From the NCBI RefSeq assembly GCF_918797505.1, contig NC_092795.1:27081131-27145130 (forward strand): DNA of 64,000 nucleotides, in the 5' to 3' direction. This document shows, one piece after another, positions 23,101-34,600 of the stretch; position 1 is the first letter of the stretch; the number at the start of each line of letters is the position of its first letter. Source of the stretch: Bemisia tabaci. Lineage: Eukaryota; Arthropoda; Insecta; Hemiptera; Aleyrodidae. Under the pieces are notes generated by a model, which worked only from the letters and a program-made list of their open reading frames with translations, searched no databases and had not been told where the DNA came from. The position numbers and the translations under genes were made by a program.

Positions 23101-24167
23101 CTGCCGTTAGATGAAGATGATTACCTCATGCCGTCTCCTCAGACGTCACAACCAACGCAGTATATGGATCTAATTGGAGATTCAAAACTTCCTAATGGTA
23201 AGTTTCAGTTGAATTATTATCCATAGGCTCAGACTCCAATAATGTGATCGTATTTATTAGAAGGGAACCAGCTCTACTCGAGTGATGTAAAATTATGCAT
23301 CTTCATCTCTATCCAAAAAAATTGCCCGGATTAGCAAATAATTTTTATTTTTGTTTTAAAAAAATTGTAAATTTTAAACAGAAACGATTGTGTTATCAAT
23401 GTGCATACATTTAGTATTTTTTTAAAGCAAAGGAGTTGCACGATTTTGAAATTGCTGTAACCTAGTTAGTTCCCTTCTGTTAAGTGAAATCTATTCGATC
23501 TTTGGTCTTGTATTAAGGTGCATTTTTGTTCCGGAAGATAACTTTCCATTAATTTTGTATAAAAACTGTAAAATTTACAGATCATATTTTAAGGTCTTGA
23601 ATGTTATTTTTCCTAGTTATAATCTGAAAATATTCAAACAAGTGCAACTGTTAGTTAATGAGTCTTTGAGAATAGAATCACCAATTTCAATAATATATCT
23701 TAAAAAGTTCAAAAGGAGTTATTATTTGAATTGCTTTTTTTTTTTTTACATCAATATTTTAATTGCTCGTTTAACATTTAAGATTCCATAAGATCATGTT
23801 GTCAAAAACCAGAAATTAATTGTATAATAAATTCATAAAACTCAGAGCCCTCTTCCGTTTGTATTATTTCTAATTTTCTCGTGCCTCTCTGTTTTCAGAC
23901 ACAATAAAACCAGGAATGACACGAAATTACAATCCAGACTTCCTTCCAGGTCCTCAGACGAGCGTAGACAATCCAGAGTACCATTTTGTAGCGAATCAAA
24001 TCTCGCAAACGATAGGAATACCCCACCCGGTGATGGGCGCGAACGGCCCTTGTTTGGGGATCCAACAGAAGTCCTCAGAGGAGGAATCTGACCACGAGTA
24101 TTACAACGACTTTGATCGGCTCCAAAGAGAACTTCAGCCATTACGGCGCAACGAAACAACAGTATGA
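10800..24167 (+). CDS. Egfr: Epidermal growth factor receptor tyrosine kinase (15 coding exons, N terminus missing)
   Basis: This is an ErbB/EGFR receptor tyrosine kinase of the plasma membrane. It binds EGF-family ligands (Spitz, Gurken and Vein in flies) and signals through Ras-MAPK. Joining 15 exons at consensus GT-AG sites keeps one frame for about 1,338 codons. Domain order is: part of receptor L domain 1 (1-115), furin-like Cys-rich domain (120-290), L domain 2 (290-465), a long second Cys-rich region (470-750), one membrane helix (about 770-795), juxtamembrane, kinase (about 840-1110) and a tyrosine-rich tail. The kinase has GYGAFG, VAIK, a TQLMPLGC hinge (Thr gatekeeper), [11 protein letters not shown] and ALE, so it should be active. 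Tail motifs include YLQP, YMDL, NPEYHF and a terminal RNETTV. The first exon starts mid-codon (phase 1), so the signal-peptide exon lies upstream, unseen or outside the window. Some insects have two EGFR paralogues, and I cannot tell which this is. Confidence 0.97.
11154..11472. mobile_element. Mutator-like MITE, 319 bp, perfect 29-bp TIRs, 9-bp TSD
   Basis: The inverted ends begin CATAGAG, run through eight A residues and GGAGGTGTTTGCAT, and match perfectly over 29 bp. A perfect 9-bp direct repeat, CTTTCACTA, flanks the element at 11145-11153 and 11473-11481. A 9-bp duplication fits Mutator-like (MULE) elements. Perfect TIRs and TSD suggest a recent insertion. It begins 18 bp past the preceding Egfr splice donor. 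Confidence 0.88.
11493..11806. mobile_element. MITE with TTAGAGTCCCTTT ends
   Basis: The inverted ends TTAGAGTCCCTTT(A/C)TACTGAG and its near-complement near 11772-11806 are about 30 bp. A second, inner pair of AACGGGAATAAAGATTACAG arms lies near 11578 and 11735. TTTGGA flanks both sides (11487-11492 and 11807-11812), a probable target duplication made by insertion into the left TIR of the neighbouring 11804-11944 MITE. Confidence 0.75.
11804..11944. mobile_element. TGGACTGCATTTTGCAAT MITE, copy B
   Basis: It begins TTTGGATTACATTTTGCAAT and ends GCAAAATGTAATC, with CACTATCCCTGGCTC and its complement inside each end. Its left TIR is the apparent insertion target of the 11493-11806 element. 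Confidence 0.75.
12758..13083 (+). CDS. Egfr: Egfr exon: L1 end and first Cys-rich domain
   Basis: The acceptor is TGTTACAG and the donor TTG|GTGAGT. It encodes [18 protein letters not shown], then the furin-like repeats ([32 protein letters not shown]). Phase 1 in, phase 0 out. Confidence 0.96.
13121..13267. mobile_element. TGGACTGCATTTTGCAAT MITE, copy C
   Basis: It is bounded by CAATTGGACT and AGTCCAATTG, with inner ATTTGGAACTACAAATTCTGG arms. It lies 37 bp past an Egfr splice donor and is internally very similar to copy A at 10565-10709. Confidence 0.8.
13938..14135 (+). CDS. Egfr: Egfr exon: first Cys-rich domain
   Basis: The acceptor is TTTTTCCAG and the donor AGA|GTAAGT, phase 0 to 0. 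It encodes [32 protein letters not shown] and [11 protein letters not shown]. Confidence 0.96.
15078..15111. repeat. Perfect 15-bp stem-loop in Egfr intron
   Basis: AAAACAGACATATTT at 15078-15092 and its exact complement at 15097-15111 flank a CGCA loop. No wider hairpin precursor is evident, so a microRNA is unlikely. Confidence 0.6.
15251..15552 (+). CDS. Egfr: Egfr exon: L domain 2
   Basis: The acceptor is CCTTTTTCAG and the donor GTAAAT, phase 0 in and 2 out. It encodes the end of the first Cys-rich domain (CPKTCEGV), then [16 protein letters not shown] and [18 protein letters not shown] of the second ligand-binding L domain. Confidence 0.96.
15912..16147 (+). CDS. Egfr: Egfr exon: L domain 2 end
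   Basis: The acceptor is TTTGTGTGCAG and the donor GTAAGA, phase 2 in and 1 out. It encodes [20 protein letters not shown] through [10 protein letters not shown]. Confidence 0.96.
16492..16627 (+). CDS. Egfr: Egfr exon: second Cys-rich region
   Basis: The acceptor is CTATCTTTCAG and the donor AA|GTAAGT, phase 1 in and 2 out. It encodes [18 protein letters not shown], a typical furin-like repeat. Confidence 0.95.
17133..17409 (+). CDS. Egfr: Egfr exon: second Cys-rich region
   Basis: The acceptor is TTTTTTTTGCAG and the donor GTAATT, phase 2 in and 0 out. It has dense CxxC motifs, including [20 protein letters not shown]. Confidence 0.95.
17980..18318 (+). CDS. Egfr: Egfr exon: extended Cys-rich region
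   Basis: The acceptor is CTTCTCTAG and the donor AAG|GTAAGT, phase 0 to 0. It encodes [28 protein letters not shown] and further CxxC repeats. This matches the extra membrane-proximal Cys-rich module of insect EGFRs, which is longer than the vertebrate ectodomain. Confidence 0.95.
18828..18967 (+). CDS. Egfr: Egfr exon: ectodomain end
   Basis: The acceptor is TTTATAG and the donor AA|GTAAGT, phase 0 in and 2 out. It encodes a less conserved stretch with [11 protein letters not shown] and GPYCS, just before the membrane helix. Confidence 0.92.
19390..19675 (+). CDS. Egfr: Egfr exon: membrane helix, juxtamembrane and kinase start
   Basis: The acceptor is TCTTTTCAG and the donor AAG|GTAAAA, phase 2 in and 0 out. 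It encodes the hydrophobic helix ([20 protein letters not shown]), the basic stop-transfer RKNAKN, the juxtamembrane VKMTMVMSG and EPLRPSN motifs, and the ATP-binding loop [10 protein letters not shown]. Confidence 0.96.
20112..20167. repeat. 28-bp exact tandem duplication in Egfr intron
   Basis: Two head-to-tail copies of a 28-bp unit start TTTTGAACTTATCAATTCAA. Confidence 0.8.
20317..20833 (+). CDS. Egfr: Egfr exon: kinase core
   Basis: The acceptor is TTTGACAG and the donor GCTTTTG|GTATGT, phase 0 in and 1 out. It holds VAIK (catalytic Lys), the helix-C Glu in EEAYIMAS, the TQLMPLGC hinge, [17 protein letters not shown] and KWLALEC. All catalytic residues are present. Confidence 0.97.
21243..21526 (+). 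CDS. Egfr: Egfr exon: kinase C-lobe
   Basis: The acceptor is GGTATGCAG and the donor CAG|GTAAAT, phase 1 in and 0 out. It encodes [34 protein letters not shown] and [13 protein letters not shown]. Confidence 0.97.
21994..22201 (+). CDS. Egfr: Egfr exon: C-tail part 1
   Basis: The acceptor is GCTTTTTCAG and the donor G|GTAAGT, phase 0 in and 1 out. The tail tyrosine motif EEYLQPKG is here. Confidence 0.93.
23033..23197 (+). CDS. Egfr: Egfr exon: C-tail part 2
   Basis: The acceptor is TCTTCTGCAG and the donor G|GTAAGT, phase 1 to 1. Tail motifs [11 protein letters not shown] and QYMDLIGD match insect EGFR tails. Confidence 0.95.
23899..24167 (+). CDS. Egfr: Egfr terminal exon
   Basis: The acceptor is CTGTTTTCAG. 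It encodes VDNPEYHF (NPxY phosphotyrosine-binding site), [19 protein letters not shown] and the conserved C-terminal RNETTV, then TGA at 24165-24167. Confidence 0.97.
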
Positions 24168-27100
24168 TTGTCGTAGCCCGGTCACTGACTGGTTTTATTG
24201 TTTAGCCCCAGATGTGCCACCTTACAGGTTGCGAAAATAACCCAGTTGTATATTTTTCACTGTTCAAGAGACTGAACTGCCATTCATCAAGGAGTAGGAA
24301 CGGAATGATAGAGCGATCATTTCATTTAACAGATAAAAGCTCTTCATGTATTTCTTTTTCTGAACAAAAGAGGGTATTGTGCGGCAATGAAGTAAAAGCA
24401 TACTTGGTTCAAGTGAAAGAAGTACAGCAATTACTAATTTTGTTATTGAAGAGCTGTCTCTTTCAGAGTAATTAATGGCTGATTCTTCCTTTGTATTTTA
24501 TCTAATGGATCAGACTGATTTAACTTTTAAACGTTCTTGTCTTTTTTGTCTTATGCTACCTCAACAGGACTTGGGAAAGTTTGTTTCAAACAATGCAGCA
24601 GAGACATTTTCTAATGTGAAGCCTATTTTTGAATCGTTCTAACTTTTAAGTGCAAGGGTCTGTCCTCTTTTCACTTTAATCATTGCGTATAACGCAAATT
24701 GGGCAATTCCTCCACCAGTTGGCACATCTGTCAGGGTCAGTCCTTTAGTCTATTCATGTTTTTCTTGTGTGTATAAATTTTATATAATTGTTGAACATCT
24801 ATGTACAAACCCAATGTATGTAATTAAGAAAATAAGCGTTACGTGTAAATATGTAAAGAGATCGATGCATTGAATTGACTATATTCTAAAACCATTTATT
24901 GGTATTTTCAAAAAATACAATTTGAAATCATGCTACAAATTCCTACGGATCAGGAAATACCCTCGCTAAGTGAGTTCCCCTACTCACAGGCAGTATACAA
25001 GACATATTTTTCAGAGACTGATGCCATGAGCTTGTGTTTATTTTGCCTTATGAAGTGAATATTCAAGATATTAGCAGGAGAGTGAACTTTTTTGTTTGTT
25101 TGTTTACTTGTTGAGTTTTTAAATTAATCTTTGAATCATAAGTTTTGATCTTTCACTGAAAAAATTCAGAGGATTGAAGTTTTAATTTGATTCAAAGGAC
25201 GTTAAGATCATTTCATCTTGTAGCCTTGGAGAAATTTTTAAAAGCACATTTTTTCCTTTTTCAATACTTGTGGGAGCTTTTTTCTCTCTATTTTATACTT
25301 CAGCACAAAAGTGCATGGTAAATAATTCCCTCGATTCATATATTTTCTGCGAGTTTTAAACTGAATTTTACTAAATTTTTTAGCTCTCTCTATCTTTATA
25401 TCTTTCCTAAACTGTAGATGGTGCAAGACGATGTTTACTCTTTTTAGAGTAATTTATATTTTTAATTTGTTGCTGCAAATTGTATTGATTGTCTCCGCCT
25501 CAAATGTTATGACAAACAAAAAATCAATATCTCCTTTTGGCTGAATGTTTTAAGCTTTTTTAAGTTTTTTTTATAGGTAAGTACTTAATATGCAAATGTA
25601 CTTATTGACCTAACGGATCCTTTACTTGATTTTTTTTTAATTTTTTTTTTTTTTTTTTTTTTTAATTTTTATTTTATTTGAGTCAGATAAATTGTATTGC
25701 AGTAAAGAACATAAGCGTTTTGAAATTTTAGATGGCCCCAACAATTAATTTTGCACCATCTGCAGTTCATGATTAATCACTTGAAACTTCCATGTCCATC
25801 GCAATGACATAGCTCAGTAATTAAACATTTCATAGGTACTTCCAATAGCTTAAAGCTATAGCTGCTTAGTTATCAAGGATTTTTAAAAAATGCTGAAGAA
25901 TTAATCCAAAATTATTTGATGCTGTACAATCTGCAGCAATTTCTGAAGCAATATTTGCTTTTACATGACTTAGTGTGGAGAATCATTCTCTAAAACTGAA
26001 GTTGTCCCTCCACTTACGATTTATCAGATTTATTGCTGATATTTTAGAACTTTACTTTATCATCATTATCATTATCATTACAAGTTTGTTTTTGTAACTC
26101 AGTTTTCAAAGAATTACAGTTTTATAATCATTCTGTACTTACGTATATCAAAATGTAATTTTAATCGCAGTGCCTCCTTGAACCACTTTTGACGACCTCA
26201 GTTTGAAGATGACACTTTTATCATCAAAGATAAAATTTATTGATCATCTAGACTTTCCGTAGATTTTTTTCCGTTTCTTCGTCCATGTTTCTATTATTTG
26301 TAAATGAAATCATTTAACCTTCCAGAACTCATAGTTCAATCAATCTTTATCTGATCTCAGTGTAAATATTCTCAGTATTTTTGTTAATGATTTTTTGGAC
26401 ACAAACACATACTTAATTTGCAATTTTATACATTCCCTTTTTTCAGGCATAAACTCATAAAGCATTTTGTCTGCTATACTATTTACTTACACTCATCGGT
26501 GAATTTAAGCATGTGTAATTCTCTGTTTGCGGAGTTTTCCCCCAATTTTTTTATTTAGCTGTAATTTGAGCCATTTTTTGCATTGTCTCTGGAGCATTCC
26601 TCCTTAAGAACTGGTTTTTGGAACTTTTTGAATTGGTAGCAATTTTTATTATTATTATTATTATTTATATGTATCTTTATTACATAATTCAATGATTTCT
26701 TGCAGTGTCAGGTTTTTTCAGTACGTAACTTTATCTTTGAATGTTAATTTCTACTTGGTGCTTAACCCCAAATGTGCTGAAAACAATATGTCATTGTTCT
26801 TTCTATTCTCGAATTTTTACAAGTATCTGAGTCTGATTTTTTATTGTTTGACCCTTTTTTAATTTTTGAAAAGATATTATTCCCCGCCCTACTAGGTTGA
26901 CAATGTAAATGACCTCGGTATGGACTGGATAACTACAAAATTTTGTCTCCGGTGACATCAAATTTAATCTAAGATTTCAGCTCGTCCTTTATATCAATTT
27001 AATCTGAATAATTTTATATTCAATTGTCATTTTTTATCAAAATTCTTCCTAAACACTGGTTAAGATGAATCTTCTCTTTAGAATGCTGCTCAAGATTTGT

Positions 27101-29900
27101 CCTGAATGTGTCTTCCTTGTCTGAATGAGTTTAATCGAAGCTGATCCATGTTCAAATAGAAAAATGTCATTGAAAGTGGTCTTAATTGCTCATCCACCAA
27201 GATGCTTACAAAAACATGGAAGATCTCGGCCCCACCCACAATATTTATGTACAAACAATTGTATCGATTTTTCATCATTCATCATCTCTTAGTATTGATT
27301 CTACTAAAATGAATCTGGAAATGTGGTTGAAGAGTGTAATTTTTGAACTATAAAATTTCCCCAGTAAGGTAAGGTCTAAGTAAAGGTCTAAGTATAATAA
27401 GGTCTGTTAAAAATATGCAATCAATTCATCAGCAGAGATTCCTCAACTAGTGTAGAAAATTATTACCTCTTATTTAAACATTAATGTGCCGAAATTAACA
27501 AATCGAAGACTTCAAAACATGAATGGCAAAAAATGTTGTTTTCAAACTCTCGTATTTTTTGTATTAGATCGTATTGTTTATTAAACCAGTTTTTACTTTT
27601 CTCCAACTAAGTGTGATTGGTATTTTTTTAATATTTTACCGGTATCCATCTCCAAGTAAGTGTTGATTTCAAGTGGTGGGTATTCATTTCTGATATTTTT
27701 ACTTCGAACTATAGTGTTCAACGCAGAAGATTTAGTCAAATAAGTAAATATTGTAGATATTGTTGTGCCTTTTGTTGAATTTGCTGTATTTTATAATTAT
27801 TTAAGTAAATATTGTATGTAAATCGTTTTGGGTATCCTTTTATTTATATAAGTATTTATAAAGAGAATAGCTCCACAGCGTGAATCAGACTTGAAACTTT
27901 ACTTTGTTTTGTCCACAAAGCCTCTGTGGTGACTGAATATTTTTAAACATTACGAGGGTATCTTCCTTTTTCCAGAGTCAAATCTATTTCCCTCAATGCA
28001 TCAGCAATGGTTGTAAAATTCCCGCAATTGCCTCTCTAGCTAATCTCTGTGTGTCTTAACTCCAAATGAATTTCTTGTGTCCAGTTTAGCAGCAGAGATA
28101 GCTTTGTGAGTTTGAAACTCCCAAACTCTATTGTAAATTTGTAAACATTCTTTCATACAGAATTTAATAATTTTGTACCTAATTCTAAGTTAAGTACTTT
28201 GACTTGTAGACTGTGATAATGATCTAGCAACTTTATGCTGCATGTATAATCTTAAGTTGTATCTATCTCTTTCCGAAGGGACCCTGAATTGTTATTAATT
28301 CCCCCTTTTTCCCCTTAATTTTCTTTTCTTTATTTGCTGCTACCACCGGTATAGGATTGAAAATCACCCTTTCTAAGTCTTATTTGCCCACAAATTCAAC
28401 TAGTTGTTGCTGGTTAATGTTTAATATTGTTTATCCCTGGAAGTCTTTCTTTACGAGTTTCCTTTTCCAAATTTTTTGAAATCACCAAGTAAGTAGGAAA
28501 AAGTTTGAATGTAGATTTTAAAGCTCTATATTAACATTTAAAGTGAAAAATTGGTAAATTTGAAGGAAGTTACAGATGAAGTCATCAATTTTCAAGTTTT
28601 GTATTCAAGTGATCCAATAATTTATTTTTTGAAGGACCCAAGCACCAGAAACTGATGAGCTGTGAAAGTTGTTGAAGATTGGAATTTTCATGGTTCAAGA
28701 GCATCTGATACTTGAGGAGTTCCCAGGCGTTTTAAAATTCCATAAAAAATGTTGATAATATTTGGCATTGGAGTTGATCTCTCAGTGTTTCGTCATCTGG
28801 TACAAGAAATTTGAAGGAAATCTCGCATCAAGGAATATCCTAATTCTAATCTCTTTTACTGATGAATTTTATTTTATCACTCATGTATTTTTTGACACCA
28901 GTGAACAGGAATATTTTCTCCATACATATTATTTCCAAATTTTTTAAATTTATGCAACATAATATGAGAAAATGACTAGTAATCTTTTGGAGTGCTCAAT
29001 AGAAAAAAAAGAAAACCACTGTAATACATATCAATAAAAGAGCAAGATCTGTTGTCTGTAGCAGTTCAGGTACGGAAAATTTTGATGGTGCATAGTGTGT
29101 CTCCCATGTTTTTAAATAAAGTGAAATACTTTATATTTGAATGCAAGAAAACTTCATGTGCAATCGGTGATTTTCAGAATATTACGGTAGTAGTTTGTGA
29201 TCGTAATCGACGTTTCTTATTCCTAATTATAATTCCAAGGCCATACTTCTGTTAGATTATTATTGTTGATTGATTTTGTACAAAAAGTAAGAGAAGTGTT
29301 CAAAATTGCATCGTTGCTGAAGTGCAGTTTCTAAATAATTTAGAATCGTAGTAAATCTACTTCTAAAAATTTTCTTTAGATTTTTCTAAAACCAATCCTC
29401 TTTAGACTTTTCCATTTATCAGCAATATTATTTTGAACTAAGCATGTCTTTAAGCAAGGGAAATTTTTCATCCCAATCTTTGTTTTCAACTTGATTGATC
29501 AAATAGTCTGATCAGCTGAAGCTTTTTTTTCTGTTCAGAGCCAAAGGCTTTGCTGAAGACTTTAAGATAGAGCTATATTGACAGTCTACCTTTTAACTTA
29601 ATGGCCTACAGTTAAATGTGAAAGAATACCTTTGTCCAAGAAGCCATTAAAGTAAAAGAGAGAATGTGAATACAGCCACTTCTTTTTATCAACCCCTCTT
29701 AAATGCATTTCTGTATTTTTAGATTTTAATACATACTACTGAATATTTTAGGAAAACGAACATTAACAAGTAACTCCTAATCATTGTAGAATTTTGAGCA
29801 CTCACTCACTCAAATTATTATTTTTATTTTTTTATCTTCGTTTTAGCTAATTTTTAATCAAAATGTTTATATATTTTATTACAAATGACTGGCCAATAAA
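24168..29900 (+). other. AT-rich gene-free stretch, possible long Egfr 3'UTR
   Basis: I see no coding sequence here, and almost none of the repeat families found elsewhere in the window. The sequence is uniformly AT-rich, with poly(T) and an (ATT)n run near 26650. Canonical AATAAA signals lie at 29033-29038, 29115-29120 and 29895-29900. I noticed no canonical AATAAA close after the stop codon, only ATTAAA variants further on. The lack of transposons suggests constrained transcribed sequence, so a long 3'UTR is plausible but unproven. Confidence 0.4.
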
Positions 29901-30639
29901 TCTTGTAAACTTGTACATGGATAAATTCTCGTCTAGTTTTTTTCTATTCCTCTTTAAATCCTGAATTATATTCATTTTATCCAATTCGCAAAGGTCGCTA
30001 TCAAAAATTTAAATCAGGAATATATTCTTGAATTCCTAAGTACTTACTGCACCGTTAACAAGTAAGAGGACAGGAGGGTTTGAGGTACCAAGAAACTAGT
30101 TCAGGTTCAGCAATTTAATAGCTTCAGAATGTTAATATTATGAAAAAATGAAAGAAGAAATCAAGTGAAAACATTTGAATGGTTTTTCTTTCAGCTTGGA
30201 ACTGACGGGGCATCTACAAAAGACGTCAGACACTTTCTCTAATTTTTCAGCCTCATCTTTCCATGTCAGGTCTCTCCACCCTTTTTTATAGAAGTTTGTC
30301 TGGTGGTTCCCACTATGTGCTAGGCATCATTTATGGATGGCCCCAGAACAAGATAGAAATTTGATCTCAGGAAAAAGCTGTTTCATCGAGGCTGTCCTTC
30401 TCCTCTTGTCAGAGAACGATTCTCCCTCCTAACAGAATTTTTGAATACTTTCATTCATGCAACCCATACTCTCCCAAGAATTCATAAGACTACCTAATAA
30501 TCAGCAGGAAAAATTTATTTATTTTATAATCATTAGTACAGAATGGATCCTGGATGATCTTCAAATAAGTCAAAATAGAAAACAATGAATGGACACAATT
30601 TTGCAGTAAGGAACTACCATTTCTGGCACATTGTAGGAA

Positions 30640-30810
30640 CAACACATATCGACGATGTAAGTGGGCAATCACATAACTCACTTTATTTTTTAAACGAAAA
30701 ACTACTCAACAGCAATTCTTTAAAACTGCCATGATTTTATTTCTCTGTGCGAAGAAAATTCTGCAAAAACTTCAAGGAATCCTGTCAATTTTTTCTCCTT
30801 TGAATAAATA
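30640..30810 (-). repeat. GGAAGTCTGCGA-family repeat, copy 1 (internally deleted)
   Basis: Read on the minus strand this matches 45080-45270: GAAGTTTTTGCAGAATTTT, GCACAGAGAA, TTGAGTAGTTTT, GAGTTATGTGATTGCC and CGTCGATAT in the same order. It lacks the GACAGGAAGTCTGCGACGTC segment present in the other two copies. Confidence 0.65.
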
Positions 30811-31114
30811 ATATTGGGGTGTGAGATTTTCAGACACTTCAACGATATACTGTTAGTTTCCATACGCAGTTGGGTCATTTTACAGATGAGCCAGATATTG
30901 CAGTCCCTCATTGCAAAACCTAGTCGAAATGTCTGTATAAGATCTGAATCTTATGGTAAATTCTTGAAAAAATGCAGAATCTTGCATTAATAATCTGCTT
31001 CAATTAGTTTCGTTTAGACAAGATTTACAATATACCTCCTCTTTCATCTGCGCTTGCCAACTGACTAATTCCTTCAGATTGCCAGAGCTGAAAAGTTAAA
31101 CTGGTATCAACATA

Positions 31115-31613
31115 TTATTTTCCTCTTTTCCCCTTGGGTGTGAAAGCCTCCCTATTCTCAGAGTAATAAAAGGGATTTACAGGATCAGGGGTGTACCTCC
31201 ACATACCCTCTTTTAGTTTCGACCTGAGTCCTATATAATAGAAATAGCCCCCCGTTTTGTAACCAAGCGTAATGAAAAGAATTTTCGAAGCCTGATTATC
31301 ATCCAGGACAGTAGCACGAGGGTCTATATCCATCTCGCCAAGCTTACGAGCTATCGCCGTACAAAGAAGTCGCGCATAACCTTTCCCCCGATGTGTCTCC
31401 AAAGTAAACAGCATTGTAATAGCAGAGGAATGAGAGCACACAGCCCATGCCACAGGATGTTTTGCAAAAGGTTGGAATACACCCATGCTAAGGTTTCGCT
31501 TCAGCAAGGTATGCAGATATTCCTTGGAGCCTTCGAATTTGTGAGGCCAGTAGCGATCTAAATAATCAACTTGTTTAGTGGTCAGCCGCTCCAGACGGAC
31601 ACTTGATGGACAC
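31115..31613 (-). CDS. Acyltransferase-like exon 4 (GNAT domain, stop)
   Basis: The minus-strand acceptor is GCTTTCAG before 31613. A split Glu codon joins from exon 3 (phase 2). It encodes LTTKQVDYLDRYWPHKFEG, WAVCSHSSAITMLFTLETHR, GKGYARLLCTAIARKLGEM and LDDNQASKILFITLGYKTGG. The arrangement of acyl-CoA loop plus N-x-x-(S/A)-x-x-hydrophobic-x-x-x-LGY is classic GNAT. Confidence 0.88.
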
Positions 31614-34600
31614 CTGAAAGCAAAAATATCCTAAGTTATTCATCAATTTTCACCTTTATCAATGAGAATTCAAAATGTTTCAAATCGAAAACATTGTCTG
31701 CAAATTTTATGACTGAAAAGAGGTACCTACTGTAGTTCCTTACGAAAAAAATTAAAGTCAATAATGTGGGAGTGGAAATAAAGGAAATCAGATCGGAAAA
31801 TCATTGGAGATTGAAGTTGTCAATAGCAACAAACTGGTACTATTAAGTATGAATAAACTTAAATTAAGAGGTAAATATATGTAGATGATATAATCTAAAA
31901 TAAGCACACATGTAGAGAATTATGTACTTGGAAACACGTACAGATCAAAATTTGTGGCAACAAAAAAAAACTGAGACTTCCGGGCCGACACTTCACGAAT
32001 TGATTTAAATAGCTCTAAGTAGATGCAACGTTATGCACCACTTTTATGTTTTATTTTTAATAAATGTTTTTAAAAGCTACACACAGTTTTTTTGAAAAGT
32101 TTCCGCGAATTTACCTACATGATATCAAATAAAAGTACCTATCGAAAATTTCCACACGGCATTTCCGTTCGTTCTATTTTATTTTAAAGTAACCGAAAAG
32201 AAAAATTAAATATCATCCGAGTTTCTGAATCATTGCAATGAAGATACATATTTTCCCTTAAATTATGGTAAAAACTGGAGCAGAAAGTCAAGAATGATGG
32301 CACGCAGTCCTGCAGCATTCCCACAGTAGAAGCTAATATGCGTTTCACGCCACCTGACCGACTGCACTACGTTTGATGCAATGCGAGAAGTGTTCATGCA
32401 GTCTTGTAGGCGCTGAAACGGACCGCACTGTTTGGCGCAATGCCTGAAGTATTCCGAAAGTCTTGCAGGCGCTAATATACGTTCATCGTCGCGCCGGTCG
32501 CACTGTGTTTGGCGCAAAGACATGTTTGGCGCGATTACTCGAACTTGTGTTAGAATAATCGCGGCATTTATTAATAGTGCTTTAAAGGCCCATGTTGTGT
32601 TTCGACGCTGCATGAGCATTCCAACGTTGCCTCGTTTCTTCCGATTGAAATTTTTTTCTGAGAAAAGTTCGGAAAAATTCTTTATACCGCCGACCACTGC
32701 TCAATCTTCTCACTTCATTTATCATCGAATGGTAAACAAACTAACCTAAACTACCGTTAATATAAAAATGCATTTAGTTCCCAACTGTTTCCTGTTTTGC
32801 CAAACTTCTACCTTAAATCAACTTCATTTTAAATTCGCGCATCCCTATAGCAGATGCTAGGGTATACAAGCCTTGTGCCTTTTTTGCGCAATCCTCATGT
32901 ATTTTTTTTAGACCTTCCGCGCAACCCTGGATTACCGTTCTACACAAGACCAATCCACACAGGTCAGTCATTCCCGAGGACGAATTTTGGTACTCTACTG
33001 CGCAGTGACGTAGTATTAAGTGCATACAATGTATTTCTTATGGGAGCACTCAATAGTACGTCACAATGAGTGCTGCGAGTTAGGGCCGGGCGGGGGAGTG
33101 GATTTCAAAAAAGCTGCGCAATGACTGACCTGTGTGGATTGGTCTTGGTTCTACACGGCGACTCTCTCAGTTTTGCATGAGAATACGATGACCAAAGCAA
33201 GAAGACTTAAAAACCACAATATAAACCAAGCGTTTGGGCTCTCTTTTTTGAATTGAGACTTACAGAAAAAAAAAATTATCATTCAATAATCAAAATAATG
33301 TACTTCGGGCATTTTTTAAAATTACGGCTCGATTGAAGATTTCAAAATTATGAATATTTTTGATCAACATCATTTTGCAAGGCCACTCACATAGGATACA
33401 GAAAAGCGCCTTCAACCCACTTCGTAATCTTAATGCAAAATTCTGATACCACTATTCGTGCGTCACGACAGTCATTTTGCATAGCCGGCTAATTGAAGGC
33501 AAATCATTGGCCAAAGCAACCCCCAGTCCAGCAAAGTCCAGCCCCCCGGAATTCTCTAAGAACTGAGAATTTAAGAAATGAACCAAAAACCGACATTGAA
33601 ATGTGGCAGGCACATAATTAAATATCTTACTCTATCTTCAAATTTCTGGCTCGCTCTTTGTCCATCCAGTACATTTCGGTTTTGATGGAGAAATGTTTCT
33701 CCAAATTCTTCACGGAAACTATCTGATTTACCATCGGTGTCAGCTTTTCTGGCACACCGTCCAACACACAGTTGATTTTTGTCGAACCCCAATCGATCAA
33801 ATGAGTCTTCAGTAATGTCGCCGTCAGCTTATGGTCCTCGGGGTCTTGTGAATAGAAGTTTATCGCCTGAAATGAGGTCTGCAGAGAAAATTAAAAGGAT
33901 TAATTCCTTTTCAATCGGAAGGAGGGGGGGGGGTGTCAAAATAGGGCTGCAAGGTTGTGGAATCATCAATATTTAATACGTGAAAATCAAGGTTTTCTCA
34001 CATAATGGGTCTGACGTTAGTAGGTAAAAAAGATCGATTTACGCCGGAAGTTAAAAAAAAAACAAAAAAAAAAAAACGCGAGTCTCCAAAAAAAATTAAC
34101 TGCACGTTATTTTTGAGACTATATTCTACAAAAAACTTCTAAAATCCCGTCCGAAAGTTTTGCCCCGTGTTGAGTAAATCCAAATATCTGTATACCATCA
34201 AAAAGCTCTGAGATTATTTGAGAGAGAAAAGTTTATTGAAATCTGTTGAATACAGCGAAGTCATCGACTAAATAAGGAAATGGCGACGTCGCAACCCGGC
34301 GTGGCGCGGCGCTTTGAACCAAAATGACCATTTTTTAGCGTCTCAGATGAGATTTTATCAAGCTAAGTTCCCAAATTTCGCAAATGCCTTGATGCATTTT
34401 ATGCCGTTTTTGACACAGCGCTTTCATTTGAACGCTATTTTTTTTTTTTTTTTTTTTGTTTGTTTTTTTTTGGCAAGAGAACGATTGTGCTTACTGATCG
34501 ATTGGCAGTTTCCAATAATATTTTTATAATCATACTTTTTTTTATTTATTTATTTTTTTTAAAATTGTATTTATTAATTTGCTTTTTCTGTTTTCAGTCC

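Noticed and set aside
31115..31507. Acyltransferase exon as a complete single-exon gene
   Set aside because: The frame extends upstream to a proper acceptor at 31613 and joins three further exons in phase. It has no ATG of its own at the 5' end.
33571..33792. Minus-strand open frame in another reading frame over exon 3
   Set aside because: The in-phase frame with INFYSQDPED and LIDWGSTKIN matches the family and the splice phases. The other frame does not.
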